64,000 nt of DNA from VGXO01 sp964614695 (GCA_964614695.1 CAZTMB010000001.1:1-64000); one strand, 5' to 3'. Positions 9,742-19,531 are shown, numbered from the stretch's first letter. Made by a program: numbers and translations. Notes: generated from the sequence alone by a model not told the origin.

Positions 9742-12700
9742 ATGGCTCGACGATCGCGCGCGGAGCAGGAGACCTCGAACGGGCCCTCGATGGCCGTGGA
9801 CGCAGCGGCGGCGGAGGGATTCGTCCATCTCCACCTGCACACCGAGTACTCGCTGCTCGACGGCGGCAACCGGATCGCCCGGCTCGTCGATCGCGTGAAG
9901 GAACTCGGGATGACCGCCGTCGCCGTGACCGACCACGGCAACCTCTACGGGGCGGCGGAGTTCTATCTGAAGGCGCGGGAGGCGGGGATCAAGCCGATCC
10001 TCGGCATCGAGGCGTACGTCGCGCCCGATCGCGACGGCAAGCCTGGCGATCGCCGCGACCGCACGCACACCGGCGTCGCCGACGGCGGCTTCCACCTCGT
10101 GCTGCTTGCGCAGAACGCGACCGGCTGGTCGAACCTCCTCAAGCTGTCCTCGGACGCCTACCTCAACGGCTTCTACTACAAGCCGCGCATGGACAAGTCG
10201 ACCCTCGCCGAGTGGGGCGAGGGCCTGATCGCGATCAACGGCCACCTCGGCTCGTCGATCGCCCATCACCTGACCCGCTTCGCCGACTCCGGCGACGACG
10301 CCCACTGGCAGGCCGCGATCACTGAAGCCCGCTGGCACGCGGAAAACTTCGGTCCCGACGAGCAAGGCGAGCCACGCTTCTACGTCGAGCTGCAACGCCA
10401 CGTGCCCGAGCAGGAGCGGATCAACCCGCTGCTGCGAAAGCTTGCCGCGGAGCTCTCGCTGCCGCTCGTCGTCGACAACGACGTGCACTTCCTGCGCCTC
10501 GAGGACCACGACGTCCACGACACCCTCTGCTGCATCTCGCTCGGCAAGACCAAGGACTCCGCGGATCGTCTGCGATATCCGGAAGAGCTCCATCTCAAGA
10601 GCCCCGCGGAGATGGCGGCACTCTTTCCCGAGGATCTCGAGGCGGTCCGCAACACGGTGCGCATCGCCGACCGCTGCAACCTCGAACTCGACTTCTCCGC
10701 GAACCACGCCCCGATGGTGCGGGTGCTCCGTCACGGCGCGATGCCGAAGTTCGATGCGGCGGACGTCGAGGGCTGGTTCGCGAAGGCGTGCGCCACCGTC
10801 GAGGTGCAGCCGTTCCAGGCCGATTCGGCGAAGAGCGCCAAGGCGGCGGAGAAGGAGCTCGACGCGCTCCGCGCCGAGAGCGACCGCGCTCTGCGGGACC
10901 TCTGCGAGGCGGGACTGAAGTGGCGCTACGGGTCGGAGGGCGGCGGCGACGCGATTCGGGCGCGGCTCGAGCGGGAACTCGGGATCCTCTCCGCGAAGCT
11001 GATCACGCCGTACTTCCTGATCGTCTGGGACTTCGTCAACTGGGCCCGGCAGCAGGGGATTCCCGCGGTCGCGAGAGGCTCGGGCGTCGGCACGATGGTC
11101 GGCTACGTGCTCGGGCTTTCGAACGCCTGTCCGGAGCGGTACGGACTGCTCTTCGAGCGGTTCACCGACCCGGACCGCAGCGAGTACCCCGACATCGACA
11201 TCGACATCTGCCAGAACGGCCGCGCCGCGGTCATCGATCACGTGCGCCGCAAGTACGGGCACGTCGCGCAGATCGTCACCTTCGGAAGGCTCAAGGCGAA
11301 GGCCGCGATCAAGGACGTGGCGCGGGTCATGGGGCTCGCGCCCGCGGACGGCCAGCGGCTTGCGAACCTCGTGCCGCCCGAGCTCCACATCACCGTCGAG
11401 GAGGCGCTCGAGAAGTCGCCCGATCTGCGCGAGGCGGCCGAGGACCCGGTCGTCCGGCGCATCGTCGACACCGCGCAGGCCCTCGAGGACCACGCCCGTC
11501 ACGCGGGCATCCACGCCGCGGGCGTGGTGATCGCGACGCAGCCGCTCGACAACATCGTGCCGCTGTGCCGCGCGTCGGGCGGAGACTCCGAGGCGGTGGT
11601 CACGCAGTGGGACGGACCGACCTGCGAGAAGGTCGGCCTGCTCAAGATGGACTTCCTCGGGCTGCGCACGCTCTCGACGATCGAGATGGCGAAGCGCCTC
11701 GTGCGAGAAGGGCTTCCCGACGAGGCGATCTGGCGGGCGGTCGGCAAGCAGCCGCCGGCGGCGAAGGGCAAGGGCGTTCGCGAGCCGCATCCGCTCGAGC
11801 TCGACCGCATCGACTTCACCGATCAGAAGGTGCTCGAACTGTTCCGGCGCGGCGACACCGCCGGCATCTTCCAGTTCGAATCCGGCGGAATGCGCCGGCT
11901 GCTGCTCGAGATGCAGCCCGACCGCATCGAGGATCTCATCGCCGCCAACGCGCTGTACCGCCCGGGGCCCATGGATCTGATCCCGGACTACAACGCCCGC
12001 AAGCACGGCAAGCAGTCGGTGCCGAAGGTCCATCCGATCGTCGACGAGCTCGTCGCGGAGACCTACGGCATCATGGTCTACCAGGAGCAGGTGATGCAGG
12101 TGCTGCATCGCCTCGGCGGGATCCCGCTGCGCGGCGCGTACTCGATCATCAAGGCGATCAGCAAGAAGAAGGCGTCGGTCATCGATTCGGCCCGCGCCGA
12201 CTTCACGCGAGGCGCCGCCGAGCGAGGCGTCGAGGAGAAGGCCTCGAACGAACTCTTCGACCTGATCCTCGCCTTCGCCGGATACGGCTTCAACAAGAGC
12301 CACTCCTCCGGCTACGCGATCGTCGCCTACCAGACCGCGTACCTGAAGACCTACTTCCCTGCGCAGTACCTCGCGGCGGTGCTCTCCTTCGAGAGCCAGG
12401 CGAAGAAGGTCGAGGAGTGGTCGGTCTACCTCGACGAGTGCCGCCGCGTGCCATGGCCCGACCACGATCCCGCGAAGCCGCACGTGGGCGTCGAGGTGAG
12501 GCCGCCCGAGGTGAATCTCTCCGAGTCGGACTTCGCGGTCGTCTTCGCCGCCGACGAGGCGCGGACGAACACCAGCGGGCACATCCGCTTCGGCCTGAGC
12601 GCAGTGAAGAACCTGCCGCAGGGCGCGATCCGAGAGATCCTCGCCGAGCGCGAGGCCCGCGGCGCGTTCACCTCGCTCTTCGACTTCTGCGAGCGGATCG

Positions 12701-13674
12701 ATCCGGCGAAGGTGACGCCGAAGACCGTCGAACTGCTCGTCAAGGCGGGATGCTTCGACGCGCTGCACTCGATCGCCGATCGGGCCGCGATGGTGGCGAC
12801 GATCCCCGACTGCATGGCGGCATCGCGACGCGCCGCGGAGGCCCGCCGCAGCGGGCAGGACAGCCTCTTCGGCGGCGGGGGTGGCGAGGCGGCGATCGAA
12901 CTGCCGGAGGTTCCGCTTCGCAAGGCGGATCCGTGGAGCCGGGCCGAGAGCCTCGCCTTCGAGAAGGAGGCGCTCGGCTTCCACGTCTCCGGGCATCCGC
13001 TCGACGAATGGCGATCGTGGCTCGTCGAGTTCTGCAACGCGCGGGCGTGCGACGTCGCGGAGATGCCCGAAGGTGCCGCGGTGCTCCTCGGCGGCACGGT
13101 GGCGCAATGTCGCGTGCTGCCGACCAAGCGCGGCGAGCGCATGGCCCGCGTGCGGCTCGAGGACCAGTCCGGCGTCGTCGACGTGATCGCGTTCCCGGAA
13201 GTCTTCAGCCGCCACGCGGAACTTCTTTCGGGCGACCGCATCGTGATCGTGGTCGGCTTCATCGATCGCTCGCGAGGCGAGGTGCAGGTGCTCGCCGATC
13301 GCGTGCTGCCGATCGAGGAGGCGCCGATCCATCTCGCGACGCGTCTCGACCTGCTGCTCGATGCGACCTCGGACGACGGCCCGAGCCCCGATGCGACGTT
13401 GCGCATGCTGCACGGCATGCTCAAGCAGGCGTCCTCGAGCGTCGCGGCGCTGCGGGGGCGACCGGTCGAGATCGGCCTGTCGATCGGCCTCGGTCGCGAC
13501 GCGGTGGCGCTCGCGCCTCGCGGCATGCGGGTCGTCGCGGAGCCTGGTCTGCTTCTGAGGCTCGAGGAGATGCTCGGCGCCGGACACGTGCGGGTGCGTG
13601 GCGGCTTCCGCCCGCAGCGGACGCGGCCGCGGCGCGGCGCGCCGGTGCGAAGCGAGGAGCCGGCGTACGCGTGA
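9742..13674 (+). CDS. dnaE: DNA polymerase III alpha subunit
   Basis: 1310 residues, the replicative C-family polymerase, longer than the usual 1160-1200. The N-terminal PHP domain shows VHLHLHTEYSLLDG, VAVTDHGNLYGA, GIEAYV and VDNDVHFLR, so most metal-binding motifs look intact. The palm has catalytic Asp residues in PDIDIDICQNGR, followed by VTFGRLKAKAAIKDV and GFNKSHSSGYAIVAYQTAY. A possible sliding-clamp site QDSLF lies about residue 1040. The C-terminal OB fold (VLLGGTVAQCRVLPTKRG) is followed by a ~140-residue tail and basic end. No PolC-type exonuclease insert is present. The start is fixed by AAGGAGG at 9724 and the -10-like element that overlaps the upstream ATG 9685. It stands alone, not in an operon. 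Confidence 0.97.
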   Translation: MARRSRAEQETSNGPSMAVDAAAAEGFVHLHLHTEYSLLDGGNRIARLVDRVKELGMTAVAVTDHGNLYGAAEFYLKAREAGIKPILGIEAYVAPDRDGKPGDRRDRTHTGVADGGFHLVLLAQNATGWSNLLKLSSDAYLNGFYYKPRMDKSTLAEWGEGLIAINGHLGSSIAHHLTRFADSGDDAHWQAAITEARWHAENFGPDEQGEPRFYVELQRHVPEQERINPLLRKLAAELSLPLVVDNDVHFLRLEDHDVHDTLCCISLGKTKDSADRLRYPEELHLKSPAEMAALFPEDLEAVRNTVRIADRCNLELDFSANHAPMVRVLRHGAMPKFDAADVEGWFAKACATVEVQPFQADSAKSAKAAEKELDALRAESDRALRDLCEAGLKWRYGSEGGGDAIRARLERELGILSAKLITPYFLIVWDFVNWARQQGIPAVARGSGVGTMVGYVLGLSNACPERYGLLFERFTDPDRSEYPDIDIDICQNGRAAVIDHVRRKYGHVAQIVTFGRLKAKAAIKDVARVMGLAPADGQRLANLVPPELHITVEEALEKSPDLREAAEDPVVRRIVDTAQALEDHARHAGIHAAGVVIATQPLDNIVPLCRASGGDSEAVVTQWDGPTCEKVGLLKMDFLGLRTLSTIEMAKRLVREGLPDEAIWRAVGKQPPAAKGKGVREPHPLELDRIDFTDQKVLELFRRGDTAGIFQFESGGMRRLLLEMQPDRIEDLIAANALYRPGPMDLIPDYNARKHGKQSVPKVHPIVDELVAETYGIMVYQEQVMQVLHRLGGIPLRGAYSIIKAISKKKASVIDSARADFTRGAAERGVEEKASNELFDLILAFAGYGFNKSHSSGYAIVAYQTAYLKTYFPAQYLAAVLSFESQAKKVEEWSVYLDECRRVPWPDHDPAKPHVGVEVRPPEVNLSESDFAVVFAADEARTNTSGHIRFGLSAVKNLPQGAIREILAEREARGAFTSLFDFCERIDPAKVTPKTVELLVKAGCFDALHSIADRAAMVATIPDCMAASRRAAEARRSGQDSLFGGGGGEAAIELPEVPLRKADPWSRAESLAFEKEALGFHVSGHPLDEWRSWLVEFCNARACDVAEMPEGAAVLLGGTVAQCRVLPTKRGERMARVRLEDQSGVVDVIAFPEVFSRHAELLSGDRIVIVVGFIDRSRGEVQVLADRVLPIEEAPIHLATRLDLLLDATSDDGPSPDATLRMLHGMLKQASSSVAALRGRPVEIGLSIGLGRDAVALAPRGMRVVAEPGLLLRLEEMLGAGHVRVRGGFRPQRTRPRRGAPVRSEEPAYA

Positions 13675-13899
13675 GGCTCGACGGGCCCATGTGGCGAGGA
13701 GGGGGTCCACTCGGCGCCGCGCCGGTCGCGCGACGAGCAGGAATGACCGACGGAGAATGAGGTCGGATTCGGCTGCGGCGTTCGACCGCGGACGCCGTCG
13801 CCCCTACAGTGGGGGTCCTTGATGTGGCGTTCGTTCGGCGACGGATCGCCGACCGTTCGGACCGCAGCTCGGTCCCGCGAACGCATCACCCCACTCTCC

Positions 13900-14826
13900 A
13901 TGCAAGACACCTTGATCGCTCCCGCCGTCGCGTCGGCGGACGCCGCCGCCGCTTCCGAATCCGCCGATCCCAAGTGGACCTTCGTGCGAGGTGGCGTGCA
14001 ATGGCCGACGGCCATCGGCATCCTCGTCCTTCACCTCGGTGCCCTGGCCGCCTTGATCCCCGGGACCTTCTCGTGGGGCGCCGCGGCCACGCTGCCCCTC
14101 CTCTGGTGGATCACCGGCGGACTGGGCATCTGCCTCGGATACCACCGGCTGCTCACGCACCGCAGCTTCAAGACCTCGAAGTTCCTCGAGCATGTCTTCG
14201 CGACGCTCGGGGCGCTCTGCTGGCAGGGCGGGCCCCTGCACTGGGTCGGCACGCACCGACTGCATCACGCCGAATCGGACGGCGACCTCGATCCGCATTC
14301 GCCGCAGCACGGCTTCACGTGGTCCCACATCCTGTGGTGCTTCCATCGACGCCCGGACGGCCGCGATCCGTTCGCGGTCACCAAGGATCTCGCCCGCGAT
14401 CCCTACCTCGTCTGGCTCGATCGCTGGTTCCTGCTGCCGCAGGTCGCGTTGGCGGGCGTGCTCTATGGGATCGGCTTCTGGGCGACCGGCACCGCGATGG
14501 GAGCGCTCGGCTACGTGATCTGGGGCGTCTGCGTCCGCACCATCTTCTGCTACCACGCGACGTGGTTCGTCAACTCCGCGGCGCACACCTGGGGCTATCG
14601 CAACTTCCGCACGACCGATGGAAGCCGCAACACCTGGTGGGTGGCACTGCTCTCCTTCGGCGAAGGGTGGCACAACAATCACCACGCGCAGCAGCGGTCC
14701 GCCGCGCACGGCATGCGCTGGTGGGAACTTGATCCGACGTGGTGGACGATCCGCGTGCTCGAGCGCGTCGGATTGGTGCACTCGGTGGTGCGGCCGAAGC
14801 TCGATCGCCTCGATCCCCATCGCTGA
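13900..14826 (+). CDS. Membrane fatty-acid (acyl) desaturase, delta-9 type
   Basis: 308 residues of the di-iron integral membrane desaturase family, which inserts a cis double bond in acyl chains. All three His boxes are visible: YHRLLTH, THRLHHAE and GWHNNHHA. Two pairs of hydrophobic segments surround them. The WVGTHRLHH and GYRNFRTTDGSRNTWWVALLSFGEGWHNNHH context is typical of the acyl-CoA/acyl-lipid delta-9 group (DesC/Ole1-like). TTG 13819 or ATG 13822 would add about 26 residues; 13900 was chosen because the extension does not look like coding sequence. A TACAGT hexamer at 13805-13810 is a possible -10. Likely role is membrane fluidity control. Confidence 0.9.
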   Translation: MQDTLIAPAVASADAAAASESADPKWTFVRGGVQWPTAIGILVLHLGALAALIPGTFSWGAAATLPLLWWITGGLGICLGYHRLLTHRSFKTSKFLEHVFATLGALCWQGGPLHWVGTHRLHHAESDGDLDPHSPQHGFTWSHILWCFHRRPDGRDPFAVTKDLARDPYLVWLDRWFLLPQVALAGVLYGIGFWATGTAMGALGYVIWGVCVRTIFCYHATWFVNSAAHTWGYRNFRTTDGSRNTWWVALLSFGEGWHNNHHAQQRSAAHGMRWWELDPTWWTIRVLERVGLVHSVVRPKLDRLDPHR

Positions 14827-14839
14827 CCCGACGGCGACG

Positions 14840-15448
14840 CTACGGACAGAGGCGTTGCACCGCGAAACCGCCGCCCTCGCGGGCGGTGTAGACCACTCGG
14901 TCGTGCAGGCGGTAGGGGTTGCCGAACCAGAACTCGATGCGATCGAGCGAGACGCGGTAGCCGCCCCAGTGCGGCGGTCGCGGCACGGGTCCGTCGCCGA
15001 AGCGATCGAGCATCGACTGCTGCATCGCCTCGAGCGCCGCACGATCGGCGACCGGCCGCGACTGGCTGCTCGCCCACGCGTTCACCTGGCTCTCGCGGGG
15101 CCGCTTGGCGAAGTAGGCGTCGGACTCCTCCTCGCTCGCATGCGAGACCCGTCCCTCGATGCGGATCTGCCGATCGAGCGGATCCCAGTGGAAGAGAAGC
15201 GCCGCCCGCGGATGCGCCTCGAGCCCGACGCCCTTGCGGCTCTCGCGGTTCGTGAAGAACACCGCGCCTCGCTCGTCGAAGCCCCGGAGCAGCACGATTC
15301 GGGCCGACGGGTGGCCGTCTGGATCGATCGTCGCGAGGGTCATGGCGTTGGGGTTGGGCAGGCCGGTCGATTCGGCGTCCTTGAACCACGCTCGGGCCGC
15401 GGCGATCGGATCGGTCGGGGGATGGTCGAAGTCGAAGTCGGGGTGCAT
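14840..15448 (-). CDS. pdxH: Pyridoxamine 5'-phosphate oxidase
   Basis: 202 residues, the FMN-dependent enzyme that makes pyridoxal 5'-phosphate from PNP or PMP. Landmarks are NAMTLATIDPDGHPSARIVLLRG (FMN-binding), FFTNRESRKG, AALLFHWDPLDRQIRIEG, the DAYFAKRPRESQVNAWAS loop and the C-terminal WGGYRVSLDRIEFWFGNPYRLHDR. The family's terminal RLxP appears as RLCP. The ATG at 15448 gives the normal family length. A longer frame upstream would run into a dispersed repeat and is rejected. A TACTCT hexamer on the minus strand (15472-15477) is a possible -10, giving a leader of about 17 bases. Converges with the desaturase gene. Confidence 0.95.
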   Translation of the reverse strand: MHPDFDFDHPPTDPIAAARAWFKDAESTGLPNPNAMTLATIDPDGHPSARIVLLRGFDERGAVFFTNRESRKGVGLEAHPRAALLFHWDPLDRQIRIEGRVSHASEEESDAYFAKRPRESQVNAWASSQSRPVADRAALEAMQQSMLDRFGDGPVPRPPHWGGYRVSLDRIEFWFGNPYRLHDRVVYTAREGGGFAVQRLCP

Positions 15449-15539
15449 GCGGGGGCCTTCGTGGGAGGGCAAGAGTATGAGGGAAGCCCCCGGGGGCTGG
15501 TCGGGCTCGGGAGTCGGTGGATCGCGGGCGCCAAACGTT

Positions 15540-15668
15540 GCAGCGCTTCCCGGGTCCATCACCACCATCGAGTCCATCACGTCCATGTCACGACCCGCCG
15601 AGCGAGGCGAGCGTCGGCCGCGTGATGTGGACCGCGGACGCCTCGCCCGCCGAGCGTCGTTCGAGTCG
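15540..15668. repeat. Dispersed intergenic repeats (families 1 and 2 joined)
   Basis: 15540-15627 is one copy of a diverged repeat that begins GCAGCGCTTC, contains TCCATCACGTCCAT and CCCGCCGAGCGA, and ends GCGTGATG. Two further copies lie at 22745-23006. It is directly followed at 15627-15668 by a copy of the GTGGACCGCGG...CGCCCGCC repeat seen at 19968 and 20142. Together they fill most of the 321-base gap between pdxH and the NYN gene, with no gene of their own. Confidence 0.6.
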
Positions 15669-15769
15669 GGCCGCCTCGGATGAGATGCAGGCCGGCGTGT
15701 CGAGTCCCTGGCGGTCGGACGGCCGCACGGCTCGTCGGGAGGCGAACCGCGGTGGCCGCCAGCATCAAC

Positions 15770-16588
15770 TCACGATTCGCCGTCGATCCACTCGCCCATG
15801 TCGAACCGTTCGAGTTCGCGCGGATCGATCTCGTCGAGCGATCGCACGTCCTCGAGGGCTCGCTTCGGTCGCTTCGATTCAGGCGGACCGATCGGGCGGT
15901 CCGGAACACCCGGGCCGGCGGTCGTTCGCTCTTCGCTCGTGCCACCCGCCGATTCGCTCGGGGCTCGATCCGGCTCGCTCGCGGGGCGGGAGGAAGACTC
16001 GGCCAATGGTCGTGCCGCCGCGGGCTCGCGTTCCGCCCGGCCTGAAGACGGCCGAGGTCCGGCGGAATCGCGGGGCTCGCCCGTGCCCGGCTCCTCCGCC
16101 TCGGGCGGCAGGACCAGATCGGCGTCGGTGACTCCAAAGGCCGCGATCCACCGCTCGGTCGTGGGGTTCGGTGTGAAGTCCGAGGCCGGCGACGGCGAGG
16201 GCTTGCCGGGACGCGCCGCCAGCCCGTCCCGCCCGAGCTGAGCCAGAAATGCCTCGGAAGAGAGCGTCTTCGAACGGCGACGGGTCGCCTCCCGGCGGAT
16301 CTCCCGGTCGGACGTGACCACGAGGATCGACCGAGGGGTCGAACTCCGCCGGACCAGATCGATGATCACCTCGTCCGCGGTCCGGCCCGGCCCGGAATGG
16401 ACGATCCGAACTCCTCCGCAACCGCCCCGGTCGCCGCGAGGCCCGTCCATCACGATCAGGACCTCGTCGAGGCGGTACCGGCTCTCTGCGACCAAGGCGG
16501 CCAGCTCCGCCGCCTCGAGGCCCGCGATCTCGGGAGGCAGGACCCCCTCGACATGGAGCACGTTGCAGCCGTCGATGAGGATCAGCAT
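15770..16588 (-). CDS. NYN-domain (PIN-like, YacP-type) putative ribonuclease
   Basis: 272 residues. The N-terminal ~165 residues form a NYN/PIN-like fold: MLILIDGCNVLH, VLIVMDGPRGD, TADEVIIDLVRR and ILVVTSDREI supply the acidic metal-binding residues, so nuclease activity is plausible. YacP-type proteins act in rRNA or mRNA turnover in other bacteria. A middle segment (TTERWIAAFG) is followed by an acidic, Pro/Ser/Glu-rich tail of about 100 residues that is probably disordered and ends in a short charged helix. No strong Shine-Dalgarno is seen. Divergent from rpsU, which fits a role around ribosomes or RNA, though that is inference. Confidence 0.75.
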   Translation of the reverse strand: MLILIDGCNVLHVEGVLPPEIAGLEAAELAALVAESRYRLDEVLIVMDGPRGDRGGCGGVRIVHSGPGRTADEVIIDLVRRSSTPRSILVVTSDREIRREATRRRSKTLSSEAFLAQLGRDGLAARPGKPSPSPASDFTPNPTTERWIAAFGVTDADLVLPPEAEEPGTGEPRDSAGPRPSSGRAEREPAAARPLAESSSRPASEPDRAPSESAGGTSEERTTAGPGVPDRPIGPPESKRPKRALEDVRSLDEIDPRELERFDMGEWIDGES

Positions 16589-16675
16589 GGGCGGGGGAGG
16601 ATGGCTCGGAGGCGGTCGGGGAGGGGGCGATCGTCGGGTCGGCGTCGCGAGAAGCGGATGGATTGGATCAGCATC

Positions 16676-16704
16676 TTGCCAAGACGCCCCGCTCTCGTTG
16701 TAAT
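16676..16704 (+). promoter_or_regulatory. sigma-70-type promoter of rpsU
   Basis: TTGCCA (16676-16681), a 17-base spacer and TGTAAT (16699-16704) make the best canonical promoter in the window. The start of transcription near 16711 leaves a leader of about 63 bases before the rpsU ATG. Confidence 0.6.
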
Positions 16705-16773
16705 GCCCGATTCCCCGGTTCCCGGCCGCGGGATGTTGAAGACGTCGATTTCGCGAACCCTCAGGGCAGTTTC

Positions 16774-16980
16774 ATGGCGATTCGGATCAAGGCGCGTGGT
16801 GGCGAGACCGCGGAGCAGATGCTTCGCCGCTTCAAGAAGTTGTGCGAGAAGGAAGGTCTCACCAAGGACATCAAGAAGCGGCAGTACTACGAGAAGCCGT
16901 CGGAGCGTCGTCGCCGTGACCTTCGCCGACGCGTTGTCCGCGTCGCCCGCGAGGGGATGCCGCCGATGGCCCCTCGCTGA
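16774..16980 (+). CDS. rpsU: 30S ribosomal protein bS21
   Basis: 68 residues, highly basic, with the bS21 pattern: IRIKARGGETAEQMLRRFKK then a KKRQYYEKPSERRRRD segment and an Arg-rich end. The ATG at 16774 follows AGGG at suitable spacing. An in-frame upstream ATG (16663) would precede the predicted transcription start and is rejected. Known to bind near the platform of the small subunit and help initiation. It is transcribed alone, from the promoter at 16676. Confidence 0.93.
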   Translation: MAIRIKARGGETAEQMLRRFKKLCEKEGLTKDIKKRQYYEKPSERRRRDLRRRVVRVAREGMPPMAPR

Positions 16981-17151
16981 GAATCCGGTACTCCGTCGCT
17001 TCGAACGGACGGCGATCCCTTCTCCCGCGGGGAGTCGGTTGGAGCGTCCGCTGCGGGATTCGAGGCGATTCGGTCGATCCTTCCCGCCTTCCTCCATCGG
17101 TTCTCGCCGTGATCCCGGACGGTCTGGGCACGGCATCCCTGCTTCACGAGC

Positions 17152-19518
17152 ATGAGCCCCATGCCCAACTTGACGACTCTCGCTCTCCAGGCCGCCGAGG
17201 CGGCGGCTCCCACGATCGTGATCCCGACCGCCTGGTACCTCGCCCCGATCGGCGGCGTGGTGGCGCTGGTGATGGCCTTCGTCTTCTACCGCTCGGTCGT
17301 CTCCCACAGCGAGGGTGACGACAACATGGTCCGCGTGGCTGCGGCGGTGCGGGCCGGCGCGTACGCCTACCTCCGTCAGCAGTGGAAGGTCGTCTCGATC
17401 GTCTTCGTGCTGCTGGTGATCGCCCTGATCGTGATGGGCTTCGCAGGGCTGCAGGAGAAGGTCGCGGCGATCGGCGTGCCGATCGCGGGCCTGCTCTCGG
17501 GGATCTGCGGCTTCTTCGGCATGAAGACCGCCACCAACGCCTCTGCCCGCACGGCGGCGGCGGCGAAGAACTCGCTCAACGACGGTCTCAAGGTCGCCTT
17601 CCGAGCCGGCGGCGTCATGGGTCTGTGCGTGACCGGCTTCGCCCTGCTCGACGTCTCGATCTGGTTCTACCTGCTGACGCAGGTCTTCGGCTTCACGAAT
17701 CTCGTCGCGGTCACGACGGCCACCCTCAGCTTCGCGATGGGCGCGAGTCTCCAAGCGCTCTTCAGCCGGGTGGGCGGCGGCATCTACACCAAGGCCGCCG
17801 ACGTCGGTGCCGACCTCGTCGGCAAGGTCGAGGCGGGCATCCCCGAGGACGACGCCCGCAACCCCGCCACCATCGCCGACAACGTGGGCGACAACGTCGG
17901 CGACGTGGCCGGCATGGGCGCGGACCTCTACGAGAGCTACTACGGCTCGATCCTCGCGGCGATGGCCCTCGCGGCCGCCGCGGCGTTCCGCCTTTCCGGG
18001 GTCGGCGGCGAGTTCGAGGGCTTCGGCGCCGAGCACGCCATCAACCTCGTGGCGCTGCCTGCGGCGTTGGCGGGCCTCGGCATCATCACTTCGATCATCG
18101 CGATCTTCCTCGTCCGCACCCGCGAGGGCGCGACGATGGGCGAACTGCTCAAGAGCCTGCACCTGGGCGTGTGGGCCTCGAGCGGCATGATCGTGATCGG
18201 CTCCTTCTTCCTCTTCCGGTACCTCCTCGGCGATGTGCCGGGCATCAGCTACCTGGGCATGTGGGCGGCGATCATCGCAGGCCTCGTCGCGGGCCTCGTG
18301 ATCGCGTGGGGCACCGAGCGCTACACGTCCTACGAGCACGCCCCGACCCGACGCATCAGCGAGCAGGCCCAGACCGGCCCCGCGACCGTGATCATCTCGG
18401 GCATCGCCGAGGGCATGGTGAGCACGTGGATTCCGATGCTCACCACCGTCGTCGCGATCCTCGTGGCGTTCATCTCCGCCGGCGGCAACGAGGTGTTCCT
18501 GCTCGGCGTCTTCGGCGTCGCGATCGCCGCGGTCGGCATGCTCTCGACGCTCGCGATCACCCTCGCCACCGACGCCTACGGCCCGATCGCCGACAACGCC
18601 GGCGGCAACGCCGAGATGACCCACCAGCCCAAGTTCGTCCGCGAGCGGACCGACATGCTCGATTCGCTCGGCAACACCACCGCGGCGACCGGCAAGGGCT
18701 TCGCCATCGGTTCCGCGGCGCTCACGGCGCTCGCCCTTCTCGCGGCCTACGTGATCACGGTGCAGGCCTACTACGCCGAGATCAAGCCCGAGATCACCGT
18801 CGGCGGCGAGACGGTCGAGACGGTGAAGGCCTCGCTCCCGCAGCTGCTCAACGAGTTCAACGTCACGCTCCTCAACCCGCAGGTCCTGTGCGGCCTGTTC
18901 GTGGGCGTCATGCTCGTCTTCGTCTTCTGTGCGATGACCATGAACGCCGTGGGCCGCGCCGCCTACGCGATGATGATGGAGTGCCGCCGCCAGTTCGGCA
19001 TCATGAAGAGCGGCTTCAAGCGGAACGGCATGAGCGATGCCGACATCGCCGACCCGAACAAGTGGCCCTTCGAGGTGACCGTCGACGGCAAGCAGTACCC
19101 CGACTACGCCAACTGCGTGGCGATCTCGACGACCGGCGCGCTCCGCGAGATGGTCGTCCCCTCGATCATGGCGGTGCTCGTGCCGATCGTGGTCGGTCTG
19201 CTGCTCGGTGTCGCGGGCGTGGTCGGCATGCTCGCGGGCGCCCTCGTCTCGGGCTTCGCGGTGGCGATCTTCATGGCCAACGCCGGCGGCGCGTGGGACA
19301 ACGCCAAGAAGTGGATCGAGACCGGGCAGTTCGGCGGCAAGGGGTCCGACGCCCACAAGGCCGCGGTCGTCGGCGACACCGTGGGCGATCCCTTCAAGGA
19401 CACCTCCGGCCCCTCGCTCAACATCCTGATCAAGCTCGTGAGCGTGGTGTCGGTCGTCTTCGCGGGTCTCGTCGTCAAGTACCACCCGTTCTTCGCCGCG
19501 TGGCTGAAGCTCTCGTGA
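17152..19518 (+). CDS. hppA: Membrane-bound ion-translocating pyrophosphatase (K+-dependent type)
   Basis: 788 residues with about 16 hydrophobic segments. Hydrolysis of PPi drives H+ or Na+ export. The substrate motifs are GGIYTKAADVGADLVGKVE and PEDDARNPATIADNVGDNVGD, and the C-terminal VVGDTVGDPFKDTSGPS. In the cation-specificity motif the sequence reads GNTTAATGKG: Ala and Gly stand where K+-independent enzymes have Lys and Thr, so this is the K+-dependent class, which includes both Na+- and H+-pumps. Loop insertions near FEGFG and YAEIKPEITVGGETVE make it longer than many bacterial homologues. ATG 17161 is an alternative start. Separated from rsfS by 13 bases, so possibly co-transcribed. 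Confidence 0.95.
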   Translation: MSPMPNLTTLALQAAEAAAPTIVIPTAWYLAPIGGVVALVMAFVFYRSVVSHSEGDDNMVRVAAAVRAGAYAYLRQQWKVVSIVFVLLVIALIVMGFAGLQEKVAAIGVPIAGLLSGICGFFGMKTATNASARTAAAAKNSLNDGLKVAFRAGGVMGLCVTGFALLDVSIWFYLLTQVFGFTNLVAVTTATLSFAMGASLQALFSRVGGGIYTKAADVGADLVGKVEAGIPEDDARNPATIADNVGDNVGDVAGMGADLYESYYGSILAAMALAAAAAFRLSGVGGEFEGFGAEHAINLVALPAALAGLGIITSIIAIFLVRTREGATMGELLKSLHLGVWASSGMIVIGSFFLFRYLLGDVPGISYLGMWAAIIAGLVAGLVIAWGTERYTSYEHAPTRRISEQAQTGPATVIISGIAEGMVSTWIPMLTTVVAILVAFISAGGNEVFLLGVFGVAIAAVGMLSTLAITLATDAYGPIADNAGGNAEMTHQPKFVRERTDMLDSLGNTTAATGKGFAIGSAALTALALLAAYVITVQAYYAEIKPEITVGGETVETVKASLPQLLNEFNVTLLNPQVLCGLFVGVMLVFVFCAMTMNAVGRAAYAMMMECRRQFGIMKSGFKRNGMSDADIADPNKWPFEVTVDGKQYPDYANCVAISTTGALREMVVPSIMAVLVPIVVGLLLGVAGVVGMLAGALVSGFAVAIFMANAGGAWDNAKKWIETGQFGGKGSDAHKAAVVGDTVGDPFKDTSGPSLNILIKLVSVVSVVFAGLVVKYHPFFAAWLKLS

Positions 19519-19531
19519 TCGAAGGCCTCCG

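Noticed and set aside
9376..13710. A 1444-codon open frame on the minus strand through dnaE
   Set aside because: It mirrors dnaE codons in GC-rich DNA, is full of Arg, Asp, Leu and His, and shows no motif.
13819..13899. A longer desaturase start at 13819 or 13822
   Set aside because: The added residues are Arg/Ser-rich and not like the family's N-terminus; the -10-like TACAGT is also not at the exact leaderless spacing.
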